Shown piece after piece: positions 1 to 5,660 of a stretch of DNA of 6,917 nt (position 1 is its first letter; the number at the start of each line of letters is the position of its first letter). The notes beneath the pieces are model-generated. The model was not told the DNA's origin and ran no database searches. It saw nothing but the letters and a program-made list of their open reading frames with translations. The position numbers were made by a program, and so were the translations under genes. The stretch is from Omnitrophica WOR_2 bacterium GWA2_47_8. GTDB lineage: Bacteria > Omnitrophota > Gorgyraeia > Zapsychrales > GWA2-47-8. The DNA is taken from the NCBI GenBank assembly GCA_001805375.1, contig MHFY01000140.1:60011-66927 (forward strand), written 5' to 3'.

Positions 1-599
1 CCGGCAAATAAGAATCCGTACGTTAAGAACGAAAATAAAAGCGATACGAAAAATGGGACCTTCTGCGACGGTGTTGCGGCAAAGGCCCATCCCCAGACAG
101 TGATGAGGGGAAGAAGCAGGGGATAATGCGGGCTGGAGCGCCACAGCACGGGGTCAAAGATATTTTTCCATTTGTCTTCGCCCAAATAAATAAATTTGGC
201 CTTAAGGTTCCACGCGGACCAGGCATCCCATCCGCCCCAGGGATAAAGCTGTTCGTAGGCCCACATCAAACCAAGAACAAAGATTAAGAATATAATGGGC
301 CAACTGTTCTTTAGATGAAGTCCCTTGAGTTTTTCTTTTAAGGGATAGGGATTGAGGTAGGTTTTGTAGCCCAGGATGCAAATTAATATCAAATGCGCCC
401 CGATCATCGCGGGTTTGCTGAGCTGGTCTAAAAAAAGCAGTGTGTAAAAGACAATATAGGAACTCACGCCCAATCCCAGCCCGCCGGCTAAAAAGACATG
501 CCGCGGCAGGTCCAGCGGTTTTTGGGGGTTCAACAAATGAATGAACAAAAATCCGATGATGAACGATAGAACAAAAGGTAGGAGGAGGAGAGGGTCCAT
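1..599 (-). CDS. GT39-like polytopic membrane glycosyltransferase, partial (C-terminus off left edge)
   Basis: Reading the minus strand from an ATG at 599 gives an uninterrupted frame to the window edge (199 full codons). The protein is strongly hydrophobic, with candidate membrane segments near residues 3-22, 36-57, 63-78, 100-115, 160-175 and 182-198. Between the fourth and fifth segments is a polar, Trp-rich loop containing GGWDAWSAWNLKAKF (about 122-136) and then SSPHYPLLLP (155-164). A WDAW motif followed by a P-x-Y-P-L-L-L-P motif is what I associate with GT39/ArnT-like lipid-linked-sugar glycosyltransferases of uncultured bacteria, in which an acidic residue in an external loop is catalytic; D125 would be the candidate here. 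The start overlaps the stop of the upstream gene by one base (TAATG), so the two are probably co-translated. The donor and acceptor cannot be read from the sequence. Most of the expected protein, probably more than half, lies outside the window. Confidence 0.75.
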   Translation of the reverse strand, partial: MDPLLLLPFVLSFIIGFLFIHLLNPQKPLDLPRHVFLAGGLGLGVSSYIVFYTLLFLDQLSKPAMIGAHLILICILGYKTYLNPYPLKEKLKGLHLKNSWPIIFLIFVLGLMWAYEQLYPWGGWDAWSAWNLKAKFIYLGEDKWKNIFDPVLWRSSPHYPLLLPLITVWGWAFAATPSQKVPFFVSLLFSFLTYGFLFA

Positions 600-1051
600 T
601 ATTTTTTACGTTTGGCTAAGATGATGCCGAATTGGTTTTTTTTAATGGCCGTAAGTTTCAGTTCTTTTATTTTTTCCATGGCCTTTTCTTCGCTGGAACA
701 GTCAAAAAGCACGTATTCATGTTTGCTGTGGTCCAGGTCCAGAATGATGGGCGCTAAAACGTATTGCGCCTGGGAAAATTGGGCGGCCGCGGTCTGGTCA
801 TCCAGATCTTTGTCGGTAAAATATCCAACGGATTTGACATCCGTAAACAGCTCCTGGATCCCGGTAAACTTGACGCCTAAGAAGGTGTAAGGGATCAGTT
901 TGCGCATTTTATGGGTTTTGCTGATCTCCTGGTTTAATTTGATGATGTTTGAAACGATCAGCACAAAGACAACGCTTAAGAAGAGGTTCTGCACTCTCAA
1001 GGGCGGTAAGGGTCTGGATGCCGGTGAAGGGCTTTGGAGTGGGGTATTCAT
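599..1051 (-). CDS. Single-pass membrane protein of unknown function, coupled to GT39-like gene
   Basis: A 150-residue protein of no family I recognise. The first 20 residues are Pro/Ser-rich and contain few charges. One hydrophobic segment (about 22-38, NLFLSVVFVLIVSNIIK) would anchor it in the inner membrane. The rest (about 45-150) looks like a soluble alpha/beta domain, with the pattern VGYFTD (75-80), then QAQYVLAPIILD (94-105), and a Lys-rich C-terminus. The GYxTD...QYxLAP pattern resembles the extracytoplasmic tail of some GT39-type enzymes, so this may be a detached accessory domain for the membrane protein encoded immediately downstream; that is inference. The stop codon shares a base with the next start (TAATG). 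No Shine-Dalgarno sequence precedes the ATG; upstream is an A-rich stretch and a possible promoter so close that the mRNA could be nearly leaderless. A GTG at codon 20 is an alternative start but would trim only the Pro-rich tail. Confidence 0.72.
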   Translation of the reverse strand: MNTPLQSPSPASRPLPPLRVQNLFLSVVFVLIVSNIIKLNQEISKTHKMRKLIPYTFLGVKFTGIQELFTDVKSVGYFTDKDLDDQTAAAQFSQAQYVLAPIILDLDHSKHEYVLFDCSSEEKAMEKIKELKLTAIKKNQFGIILAKRKK

Positions 1052-1059
1052 TTTTTGTT

Positions 1060-1087
1060 ATTCTACTATAAGTTAAGGCTAAATCAA
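1060..1087 (-). promoter_or_regulatory. Candidate promoter for the minus-strand pair
   Basis: On the minus strand, TTGATT (1087-1082) and TAGAAT (1065-1060) are separated by 16 nt. They match the sigma-70 consensus at 4 of 6 and 5 of 6 positions. Transcription would start around 1053, almost on the ATG at 1051, which fits the missing Shine-Dalgarno sequence. This is a consensus match by eye in AT-rich DNA, so it is weak evidence. Confidence 0.3.
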
Positions 1088-1090
1088 TAT

Positions 1091-1189
1091 TAGCTTTCAG
1101 CCATCAGCTTTCAGGTATCAGAAGGCTTAAAGCTAAGAAGCTAAAAGCTAGCAGCAGCTGAAGACTGATGCCTGAGGCCTGAAAGCTGA
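1091..1189. repeat. Imperfect mirrored repeat cluster (AGCTTTCAG / CTGAAAGCT units)
   Basis: The left side carries AGCTTTCAG twice in tandem at a 14-bp period (1092-1100 and 1106-1114), each followed by a variant of SYATC. The right side carries the inverted complement: TCAGCTTTCAGG at 1104-1115 is perfectly complementary to CCTGAAAGCTGA at 1178-1189. GGTATCAG (1114-1121) also nearly complements CTGATGCC (1165-1172). The middle (1122-1160) is filled with short AGCT-containing words (TTAAAGCT, AAGCT, AAAAGCT, GCAGCTG). The block could fold as a long imperfect hairpin with either strand as RNA. It codes for nothing and lies between divergent genes. It resembles the degenerate short-unit intergenic repeats seen dispersed in many bacterial genomes; whether other copies exist cannot be seen in this window. 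Confidence 0.7.
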
Positions 1190-1202
1190 CACACAATTCG
1201 GG

Positions 1203-1239
1203 AAAAAAGCTTTTTTTCTGCCCCGTTTCTAAGTATAAT
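1203..1239 (+). promoter_or_regulatory. Candidate promoter for the oxidoreductase/GT2 operon
   Basis: A perfect -10 hexamer TATAAT lies at 1234-1239. At the usual 16-18 nt upstream is only the T-tract 1211-1217, so the -35 match is poor. That tract is the right half of a 14-bp palindrome AAAAAAGCTTTTTT (1203-1216), which could act as an UP-like or bent-DNA element. The predicted start near 1246 leaves an AT-rich leader of about 45 nt before the TTG start at 1291. Confidence 0.45.
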
Positions 1240-1276
1240 CTAAATATTATTTAAAGATATATTACTAATATTATAT

Positions 1277-1284
1277 GAAGGGGG
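1277..1284 (+). promoter_or_regulatory. Strong Shine-Dalgarno that fixes a TTG start
   Basis: GAAGGGGG sits 6 nt before the TTG at 1291. In that frame a stop (TGA) occurs at 1276-1278 with no ATG or GTG between, so TTG is the only start that keeps the N-terminal dinucleotide-binding motif of the oxidoreductase. The ATG at 1275 is in another frame. Confidence 0.75.
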
Positions 1285-1290
1285 TTCGCA

Positions 1291-2307
1291 TTGATCAACA
1301 TAGGTGTTATCGGTTACGGGCATTGGGGGCCCAACCATGTCCGTATCTTCTCGCAGTTGTCCAATTCGAAGGTGTTGATGTGCGCTGACCAGGACAAAGA
1401 ACGGCTCAAGATCGTTAAAAATTTGTATCCCGCCATTGAAACGACCATCAATTATAAAGATATTATCAATAATCCTAAGATCGATGCCGTTTGTGTGGCG
1501 TCGCCGACAAATACCCATTATGCCATAAGCAAAGAAGGCCTGGCGGCCGGCAAGCATATCCTGTGCGAAAAGCCCCTCGCTTTGACCACGCAGGAATGCC
1601 AGGAACTTCAGGACTTGGCTGAGAAGACGAAGAAGATCTTGCTGGTCGGGCATATCTTTTTATTTAATGAAGGGATCATCTGCCTTAAAAAATATATTAC
1701 TTCAAAAGAACTGGGCTCGATCTATTACGCCCATGTCCAACGTACCAACCTGGGACCGTTCCGTTACGATGTCAATGCCTTATGGGATCTGGCCCCGCAT
1801 GATATTGCGATCTTCAATTATTTATTTGATGGGCCGCCGGTCGCAGTTTCGGCCCGCGGAGGAAAATATTTAGGCACTAATTTAGAAGATATCGCCTTTG
1901 CCACGCTGGAATATCCCCAAAATATCCTGGTCAACCTCCACGTCAGCTGGCTGGACCCTAAAAAGGTAAGGCAGATCACCATAGTCGGCGATAAAAAGAT
2001 GGTTGTCTGGGACGACCTGGATCACCTGGGCCCTATTAAACTGTATGACAAGCATGTGGAGCGTACCTCCACCTTTTATGAAAGTTACGGCGAATTTCAA
2101 TTGCTGTCTAAAGAAGGCAGCATCACCATCCCCAAAGTCGGAATTACCGAGCCGCTGAAAAAACAGGCCCAGCATTTCCTGGAATGTATTGAAAAAAATA
2201 AAGCCAGCCCCTTATCCGACGCAAAAAAGGGCCTGGATGTCGTTAAGACCTTGATGGCCATTGAAGAATCCATGCGCCAAAAAGGGAAACAGGTTTCGCT
2301 AACATAA
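1291..2307 (+). CDS. Gfo/Idh/MocA family NAD(P)-dependent sugar oxidoreductase
   Basis: The 338-residue length is normal for this family. Residues 1-120 form a Rossmann domain with the nucleotide-binding glycine motif G-Y-G-H-W-G at 8-13 and the characteristic C-E-K-P at 92-95, whose lysine is catalytic in family members. The second, alpha/beta domain carries WDLAPHD at 165-171, the D-x3-H pair that usually contacts substrate. Later segments such as SWLDPKKVR (219-227) match the branch containing WlbA/WbpB-like UDP-sugar 3-dehydrogenases, so oxidation of a nucleotide sugar is the likely reaction; the exact substrate is inference. The start is TTG, backed by a strong Shine-Dalgarno and an in-frame stop just upstream. 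A GT2 glycosyltransferase begins 5 nt after the stop, which points to joint work in envelope glycan or glycolipid synthesis. All key residues appear present. Confidence 0.9.
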   Translation: MINIGVIGYGHWGPNHVRIFSQLSNSKVLMCADQDKERLKIVKNLYPAIETTINYKDIINNPKIDAVCVASPTNTHYAISKEGLAAGKHILCEKPLALTTQECQELQDLAEKTKKILLVGHIFLFNEGIICLKKYITSKELGSIYYAHVQRTNLGPFRYDVNALWDLAPHDIAIFNYLFDGPPVAVSARGGKYLGTNLEDIAFATLEYPQNILVNLHVSWLDPKKVRQITIVGDKKMVVWDDLDHLGPIKLYDKHVERTSTFYESYGEFQLLSKEGSITIPKVGITEPLKKQAQHFLECIEKNKASPLSDAKKGLDVVKTLMAIEESMRQKGKQVSLT

Positions 2308-2312
2308 ATTTT

Positions 2313-3044
2313 ATGCCGAAAATTCTGGTTTCACCGTTGGTTTTTAATGAAAAAGCGAAGGTCACCAGCGTTCTTGAACGGTTCACGAAAAGTTCAGTTT
2401 ATACAAAAGTAGATTATCTGATCGTGGATGATGCCTCGACCGACGGCACGACCGAGATCATTGAAAGTTTTAGAAGCAAAGGGGTCAGGACCATCAAGCA
2501 TTCCGCGCGCAAAGGCGTGGGGGCGGCCATCAAGACGGCGATCGCGTATGCCTTAAGTCATTCGTACGATATTTTGGTGATCATGGCCGGGAACGACAAG
2601 GACAATCCCAATGAGATCCCTTTGCTGTTAGCGCCGATCGTTGAAGAAAATTACGACTTTGTCCAAGGGTCGCGTTATTTGACAAAAACAACCGAGTTCG
2701 GCGCCATGCCACTGTACCGCAAGGTCGCCACGCGGCTTCATCCGCTTTTGATGTCGCTGATCACCAGGCAGAAGGTAACGGACAGCACCAACGGGTTTCG
2801 GGCCTTCCGGTTGTCGTTATTGAATGATAAGCGGATCAATTGGCAGCAGGATTGGCTCAATGCCTATGAATTGGAACCGTATCTTTTATATCAGACCCTA
2901 AAACTTAAATACAAATTTAAAGAGGTCCCGGTGACAAAGATCTATCCGCCGAAAAAAGTCGGGTACACCAAGATGCGTCCGTTCTTTGGCTGGTGGAGCA
3001 TTTTGAAACCTTTGGTTTATTTAGCCTTAGGGATAAGGAAATAA
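2313..3044 (+). CDS. GT2 family (DPM1/DolP-mannosyltransferase-like) glycosyltransferase
   Basis: A 243-residue GT-A fold enzyme. The nucleotide-sugar site is VDDASTDGT (38-46). The metal-binding DxD position reads AGNDKDNP (92-99), giving D95-K-D97 where many DPM1-like enzymes have DADxQxP. QGSRY (118-122) and DSTNGFRAF (157-165, the counterpart of the DxxSGFR acceptor motif) follow. The C-terminal end (about 226-240) is mildly hydrophobic and could sit on the membrane, but there is no full pair of transmembrane helices as in longer members. The likely role is transfer of a sugar from a nucleotide donor to a polyprenyl phosphate or another lipid carrier; donor and acceptor are not determinable. 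It starts 5 nt after the oxidoreductase stop with no clear Shine-Dalgarno of its own, so expression probably depends on coupling to that gene. Confidence 0.88.
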   Translation: MPKILVSPLVFNEKAKVTSVLERFTKSSVYTKVDYLIVDDASTDGTTEIIESFRSKGVRTIKHSARKGVGAAIKTAIAYALSHSYDILVIMAGNDKDNPNEIPLLLAPIVEENYDFVQGSRYLTKTTEFGAMPLYRKVATRLHPLLMSLITRQKVTDSTNGFRAFRLSLLNDKRINWQQDWLNAYELEPYLLYQTLKLKYKFKEVPVTKIYPPKKVGYTKMRPFFGWWSILKPLVYLALGIRK

Positions 3045-3047
3045 GGA
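3043..3047 (+). promoter_or_regulatory. Shine-Dalgarno deciding the start of the 62-residue membrane protein
   Basis: AAGGA lies 11 nt upstream of the ATG at 3059 and overlaps the stop codon of the glycosyltransferase. An in-frame ATG exists at 2993, but it lies inside the GT2 gene and has no such site, so 3059 is preferred. Confidence 0.5.
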
Positions 3048-3058
3048 CCTTTTATTTT

Positions 3059-3247
3059 ATGTATGTGTTTTGTCGCAATGAATTTAAGCAAAGCAGCGCC
3101 TACCAGGACCTGTGCGCTTATAAAGACCAGTATCAATCGGCTGTGGATACGGCCAGTGTTTGGTTCTCTTCGGGCCTTATTATATATTTTATCGTCATCG
3201 TCTTGTTCCCTTTGGCGGTTAATTTGATCAATGAACTGGAATTTTAA
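3059..3247 (+). CDS. Small single-pass membrane protein, unknown function
   Basis: From the ATG at 3059 the frame gives 62 residues. The N-terminal 35 are polar, with two Cys (5 and 20) and a run rich in Tyr, Gln and Asp (KDQYQSAVDTAS, about 23-34). Residues about 38-57 are a strong hydrophobic segment (SGLIIYFIVIVLFPLAVNLI), followed by a short acidic tail NELEF. This is the layout of a tail-anchored or single-pass inner-membrane protein. I recognise no family. It follows the glycosyltransferase by 14 nt and precedes a lipoprotein by 22 nt, so it probably belongs to the same transcript and may be an envelope component. A longer version from 2993 would overlap the glycosyltransferase by 52 nt and add residues that look like a shifted-frame reading of that gene. 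Confidence 0.55.
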   Translation: MYVFCRNEFKQSSAYQDLCAYKDQYQSAVDTASVWFSSGLIIYFIVIVLFPLAVNLINELEF

Positions 3248-3269
3248 AACTTAAAGAAAGGATAAAAAG

Positions 3270-3527
3270 ATGAAAAAAGTCGTATGGTTCGTGCTGTTAG
3301 TAGTGTTTTTGGCGGGATGTAATTACATCGAAAAACCAAAAACCCTGCTGCGGGATCCTCAATTTGCAAAATACCACGCAGAGTTGTACGAATTGGAAAG
3401 GGCGTATATCCACAAACACATTACGTATGATGAATATCTGACCAGGCGAAAAGAGCTTGATGATGATTATATGAGAGAGGCCAATGATCGTGAGAGAATT
3501 CTTCATGGAACGAAGAGCAATGAGTAA
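3270..3527 (+). CDS. Small lipoprotein with SHOCT-like charged region
   Basis: An 85-residue protein with a clear type II signal peptide: MKK, a hydrophobic core (4-13) and the lipobox L14-A-G-C17, so the mature protein would begin with an acylated Cys. Asn at +2 is compatible with outer-membrane sorting under the E. coli rule. The mature part is highly charged and helical. The stretch around 36-65 (AELYELERAYIHKHITYDEYLTRRKEL in outline) follows the L..L......G-x-IT-x-EE-Y...R pattern of short SHOCT-type oligomerisation domains, although the usual Gly is replaced by His. The ATG has a strong Shine-Dalgarno (AGAAAGGA, 3255-3262, 7 nt spacing). Specific function is unknown. It sits between the small membrane protein and the RNA methyltransferase on the same strand. 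Confidence 0.75.
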   Translation: MKKVVWFVLLVVFLAGCNYIEKPKTLLRDPQFAKYHAELYELERAYIHKHITYDEYLTRRKELDDDYMREANDRERILHGTKSNE

Positions 3528-3551
3528 CGCATACGGTCATCAGAAATAACT

Positions 3552-4292
3552 ATGCGCCTTTACGGACGAATTCCTGTTTTAGAACGCTTAAAAAGCAAGC
3601 CTGAAAGCATCAAAAGCATCTACATTCAAGAAGGCCATAAGGAACTTTCCTACATCAGGCAAAAGGCGCAGAAGTGGGGCATCCCGGTTCATGCGGTGCC
3701 ATCTTCGAAGTTAATAAAGCTGGCCCGCAATTTAAACACGCAGGGGATCTTGGTTGAGGTCAGTGATTTCGCGTATACGCCTTATGAAGATCTGCTGGAC
3801 GAATGTTTGAAAAGGAATATAACGCCTGTTTTCTTGGACAGCCTGGCCGATCCGCAAAACTTAGGCGGCGTTATCCGCAGCCTGGGATGTTTCGGCGGGT
3901 TCGCGGTCGTTCTGCCCACGCATGATTCGGTTGGGGTTACGGATACGGTCTTAAGAGTGGCCTCCGGCGGAGATAATTATGTGGCGGTCTCGCAGGTTCA
4001 TAATTTAAAGCCGGCCCTGGATAAAGCCAAAGACCAGGGATTTTGGATCGCCGGCACGGTGGTCGAAGGCGGAGAGAGGTTGGAAGATACAAAATTTCCT
4101 TTCCCTTTAGGGCTAGTGATCGGCTCCGAACACAAAGGCATCCGCGATGTTCTAAAGTCTTCCTTGGACATCAAGCTCACGATCCCGATGGCGCAAAATC
4201 GCCTGACCTTGAACGCGGCGCACGCTACAACCGTTTTTTGTTACGAAATAAGGAAGCAAAAATATTTATCTAAGAAATCGACGCATGCCTAA
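3552..4292 (+). CDS. rlmB: SpoU/TrmH family RNA 2'-O-methyltransferase, RlmB-like
   Basis: A 246-residue SPOUT enzyme of the size of RlmB. The N-terminal substrate-binding domain (about 2-75) begins YGRIPVLERLKS, matching the GxxPVxEAL opening of RlmB/TrmH members. The SPOUT domain (about 90-235) shows motif 1 DSLADPQNLGGVIR (96-109, with the key Asn103 and Arg109), motif 2 VIGSEHKGIR (189-198, with Glu193) and motif 3 IPMAQNRLTLNAAHA (211-225), the trefoil-knot S-adenosylmethionine site. It would methylate a ribose 2'-OH, in RlmB on 23S rRNA; tRNA or another rRNA position cannot be excluded. In motif 3 the usual SLNVS reads TLNAA, so the catalytic-site Ser is Thr. There is no obvious Shine-Dalgarno, but a stop at 3525-3527 in the same frame leaves this as the only upstream ATG. 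It overlaps the HD gene by 8 nt. Confidence 0.88.
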   Translation: MRLYGRIPVLERLKSKPESIKSIYIQEGHKELSYIRQKAQKWGIPVHAVPSSKLIKLARNLNTQGILVEVSDFAYTPYEDLLDECLKRNITPVFLDSLADPQNLGGVIRSLGCFGGFAVVLPTHDSVGVTDTVLRVASGGDNYVAVSQVHNLKPALDKAKDQGFWIAGTVVEGGERLEDTKFPFPLGLVIGSEHKGIRDVLKSSLDIKLTIPMAQNRLTLNAAHATTVFCYEIRKQKYLSKKSTHA

Positions 4293-4890
4293 ACAAAGAT
4301 CCAAAAAGAATAATACTGAAAATCTAGCGGTCCTGAATTTTTTTGCCGAAGCCGGCCTTTTAAAAAAGATCAAGCGCAGCGGCTGGTGGGTGGCCGGCAT
4401 CAAAGACCCCGAGAGTGTCGCCGAGCATAGTTTTCGCTGCGCGGTCATTGGGTATTGCATAGCCGAGATGGAGAAGGTCGACCCTTTAAAAGTCCTTTTG
4501 ATGACGCTGTTCAATGATATCCACGAGGCGCGGATCAATGACCTGCATAAAATGGGGCATTATTACATTGATTTTAAAGAGGCTGAGCGGAAGGTCTTTA
4601 AAGACCAGACAGAGTTTTTGGATGAACGGATAAGGCATATTCTGCGTACGACACGGAATGAGTTTGATAAACAGTCCAGCAAGGAGGCCATCGTGGCCCG
4701 GGACGCGGATATTTTAGAGTGCCTGGTCCAGGCGAAGGAATATTATGACCGCGGGTTTAGCGGCGCGAAGCGGTTCTTTAAGAGGGGTCCGGATTTTTTA
4801 AAAACAAAGACCGCCAAGCGATTTTGGCAGCAGATCAAAAAATGGGACAGTCATAGCTGGTGGGAAAATGTCGTAAAATTTGAGCGATGA
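4285..4890 (+). CDS. HD-domain protein of the YfbR/HDDC2-like type with altered HD motif
   Basis: A 201-residue HD-superfamily protein resembling the 5'-deoxynucleotidase/HDDC2 group. The first metal His is in PESVAEHSF (H48). The HD pair falls in LFNDIHEARINDLHK (75-89). A distal Asp is in ARDADILE (D140/D142), followed by QAKEYYDRGF (149-158) and a Trp-rich end (WDSHSWW, 187-193). These elements in this order and the length fit phosphohydrolases that act on nucleoside monophosphates. The striking point is that the HD dyad reads N77-D78 (codon AAT at 4513-4515), and the usual Gly before Asp86 is also Asn. His at this place is a metal ligand in characterised HD enzymes, so activity may be reduced or changed. 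It overlaps the methyltransferase by 8 nt and the protease by 4 nt (ATGA), implying translational coupling. The substrate is inference. Confidence 0.85.
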   Translation: MPKQRSKKNNTENLAVLNFFAEAGLLKKIKRSGWWVAGIKDPESVAEHSFRCAVIGYCIAEMEKVDPLKVLLMTLFNDIHEARINDLHKMGHYYIDFKEAERKVFKDQTEFLDERIRHILRTTRNEFDKQSSKEAIVARDADILECLVQAKEYYDRGFSGAKRFFKRGPDFLKTKTAKRFWQQIKKWDSHSWWENVVKFER

Positions 4891-5660
4891 AATATTTTCA
4901 GCTTATTGTTTTTTTAGTTTCGGTGACGTTTTTAAGCGGCTGCGCCAGTTTAGGGACATACAATCCGGCAACGGAAAGACGCGAACTTATTTTTATCTCC
5001 ACCCCCAGTGAAGTGAGCATGGGGAAAGACATTCACAGCCAGCTGCAGCGGGAGTATGAAATTTCGTATGACCTGGTAAAAACAGGGCGCCTGAAAAATA
5101 TAGGGCAGCGGCTCGCGCAGGTTTCTGACCGCCAGGATTTTAAGTATAATTTTTATTTGATCAATAAGGATGAGATGAATGCCTTTACGACCCCCGGTGG
5201 CAATATTTATTTTTTTAGCGGGCTTTTGGACAAGCTAACCTCCGATGATGAGGTGGCCTCGGTCTTGGCCCATGAGATCGGCCATTGCGCGGCCCGGCAC
5301 ACGGTCAAAAAATTCCAGGCCGCCTTAGGCTACGACCTGATCGGCAGTATCCTCTTAAGCCAGGTGAGCCCGGAGAACCAGATGAGGAATGTTTTGTTGA
5401 GAAGTTCTAATACCGTGATGTCGTTGATCTTCTCCGCGTACGGACGCCAGGATGAGTTTGAGTCGGACCATTTGGGGCTTAAATATATGCATTTGGCGGG
5501 TTTTAATTTGGACGGAATGATAAAAGCATTTGAAGTTCTAGAGCAGAATTCCAAGGGGGACGGGAGAATCCCCTTGATCCTGCGCACGCATCCTTACATC
5601 AAAGACAGGATCATTAAAGTTAAAGACGAGATCACAAGGTATAAAAAGGCCGCCCCGTAG
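4887..5660 (+). CDS. M48 family zinc metalloprotease lipoprotein
   Basis: A 257-residue protein with a lipoprotein signal: MKYF, hydrophobic core 5-16, lipobox L16-S-G-C19, mature N-terminus at Cys19. The mature protein is a compact M48 peptidase domain. NAFTTPGGNIYFFSGLL (98-114) is the family's lead-in strand, HEIGH at 129-133 holds two zinc His and the catalytic Glu130, and DEFESDHLG (189-197) supplies the third ligand in the ExxxD arrangement (Glu190, Asp194). THPYIKDRI near 235-243 is the typical C-terminal THPxxxxRI signature. It resembles LoiP/YggG and the peptidase domain of BepA, periplasmic proteases that clear misfolded outer-membrane proteins, but has no TPR repeats. It starts in a 4-nt ATGA overlap with the HD gene and depends on coupling. 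Its stop codon lies within a GC-rich hairpin. The substrates are unknown. Confidence 0.92.
   Translation: MKYFQLIVFLVSVTFLSGCASLGTYNPATERRELIFISTPSEVSMGKDIHSQLQREYEISYDLVKTGRLKNIGQRLAQVSDRQDFKYNFYLINKDEMNAFTTPGGNIYFFSGLLDKLTSDDEVASVLAHEIGHCAARHTVKKFQAALGYDLIGSILLSQVSPENQMRNVLLRSSNTVMSLIFSAYGRQDEFESDHLGLKYMHLAGFNLDGMIKAFEVLEQNSKGDGRIPLILRTHPYIKDRIIKVKDEITRYKKAAP

Noticed and set aside
23..226. 67-residue minus-strand open frame
   Set aside because: It lies in a different frame inside the GT39-like membrane protein, whose own frame is open from 599 to the edge and carries recognisable motifs.
612..890. 92-residue plus-strand open frame
   Set aside because: It is antisense to the 150-residue membrane protein, has no family motif, and its coding strand conflicts with the coupled minus-strand pair.
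1091..1189. CRISPR array
   Set aside because: Repeat units are short (9-14 bp), degenerate and inverted, with no regular spacers and no cas genes.
1199..1225. Intrinsic terminator at AAAAAAGCTTTTTT flanked by CGGG and CCCCG
   Set aside because: The core palindrome has no loop, the GC flanks pair only with an internal asymmetry, and neither flanking gene ends here; it fits better as AT-rich DNA upstream of the TATAAT.
1243..1272. Inverted repeat AATATTA / TAATATT as an operator
   Set aside because: Seven-base A/T-only pairs are expected by chance in such AT-rich leader DNA and there is no linked regulator.
1240..1653. 137-residue minus-strand open frame
   Set aside because: It mirrors the N-terminal half of the oxidoreductase, which has clear Rossmann and EKP motifs on the plus strand.
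2993..3058. Upstream ATG start for the 62-residue membrane protein
   Set aside because: It would overlap the glycosyltransferase by 52 nt in another frame and lacks a ribosome-binding site, while AAGGA precedes the ATG at 3059.
4043..4273. 76-residue plus-strand frame inside the methyltransferase
   Set aside because: An Arg-rich shifted-frame reading of the SPOUT domain with no ribosome-binding site or motif.
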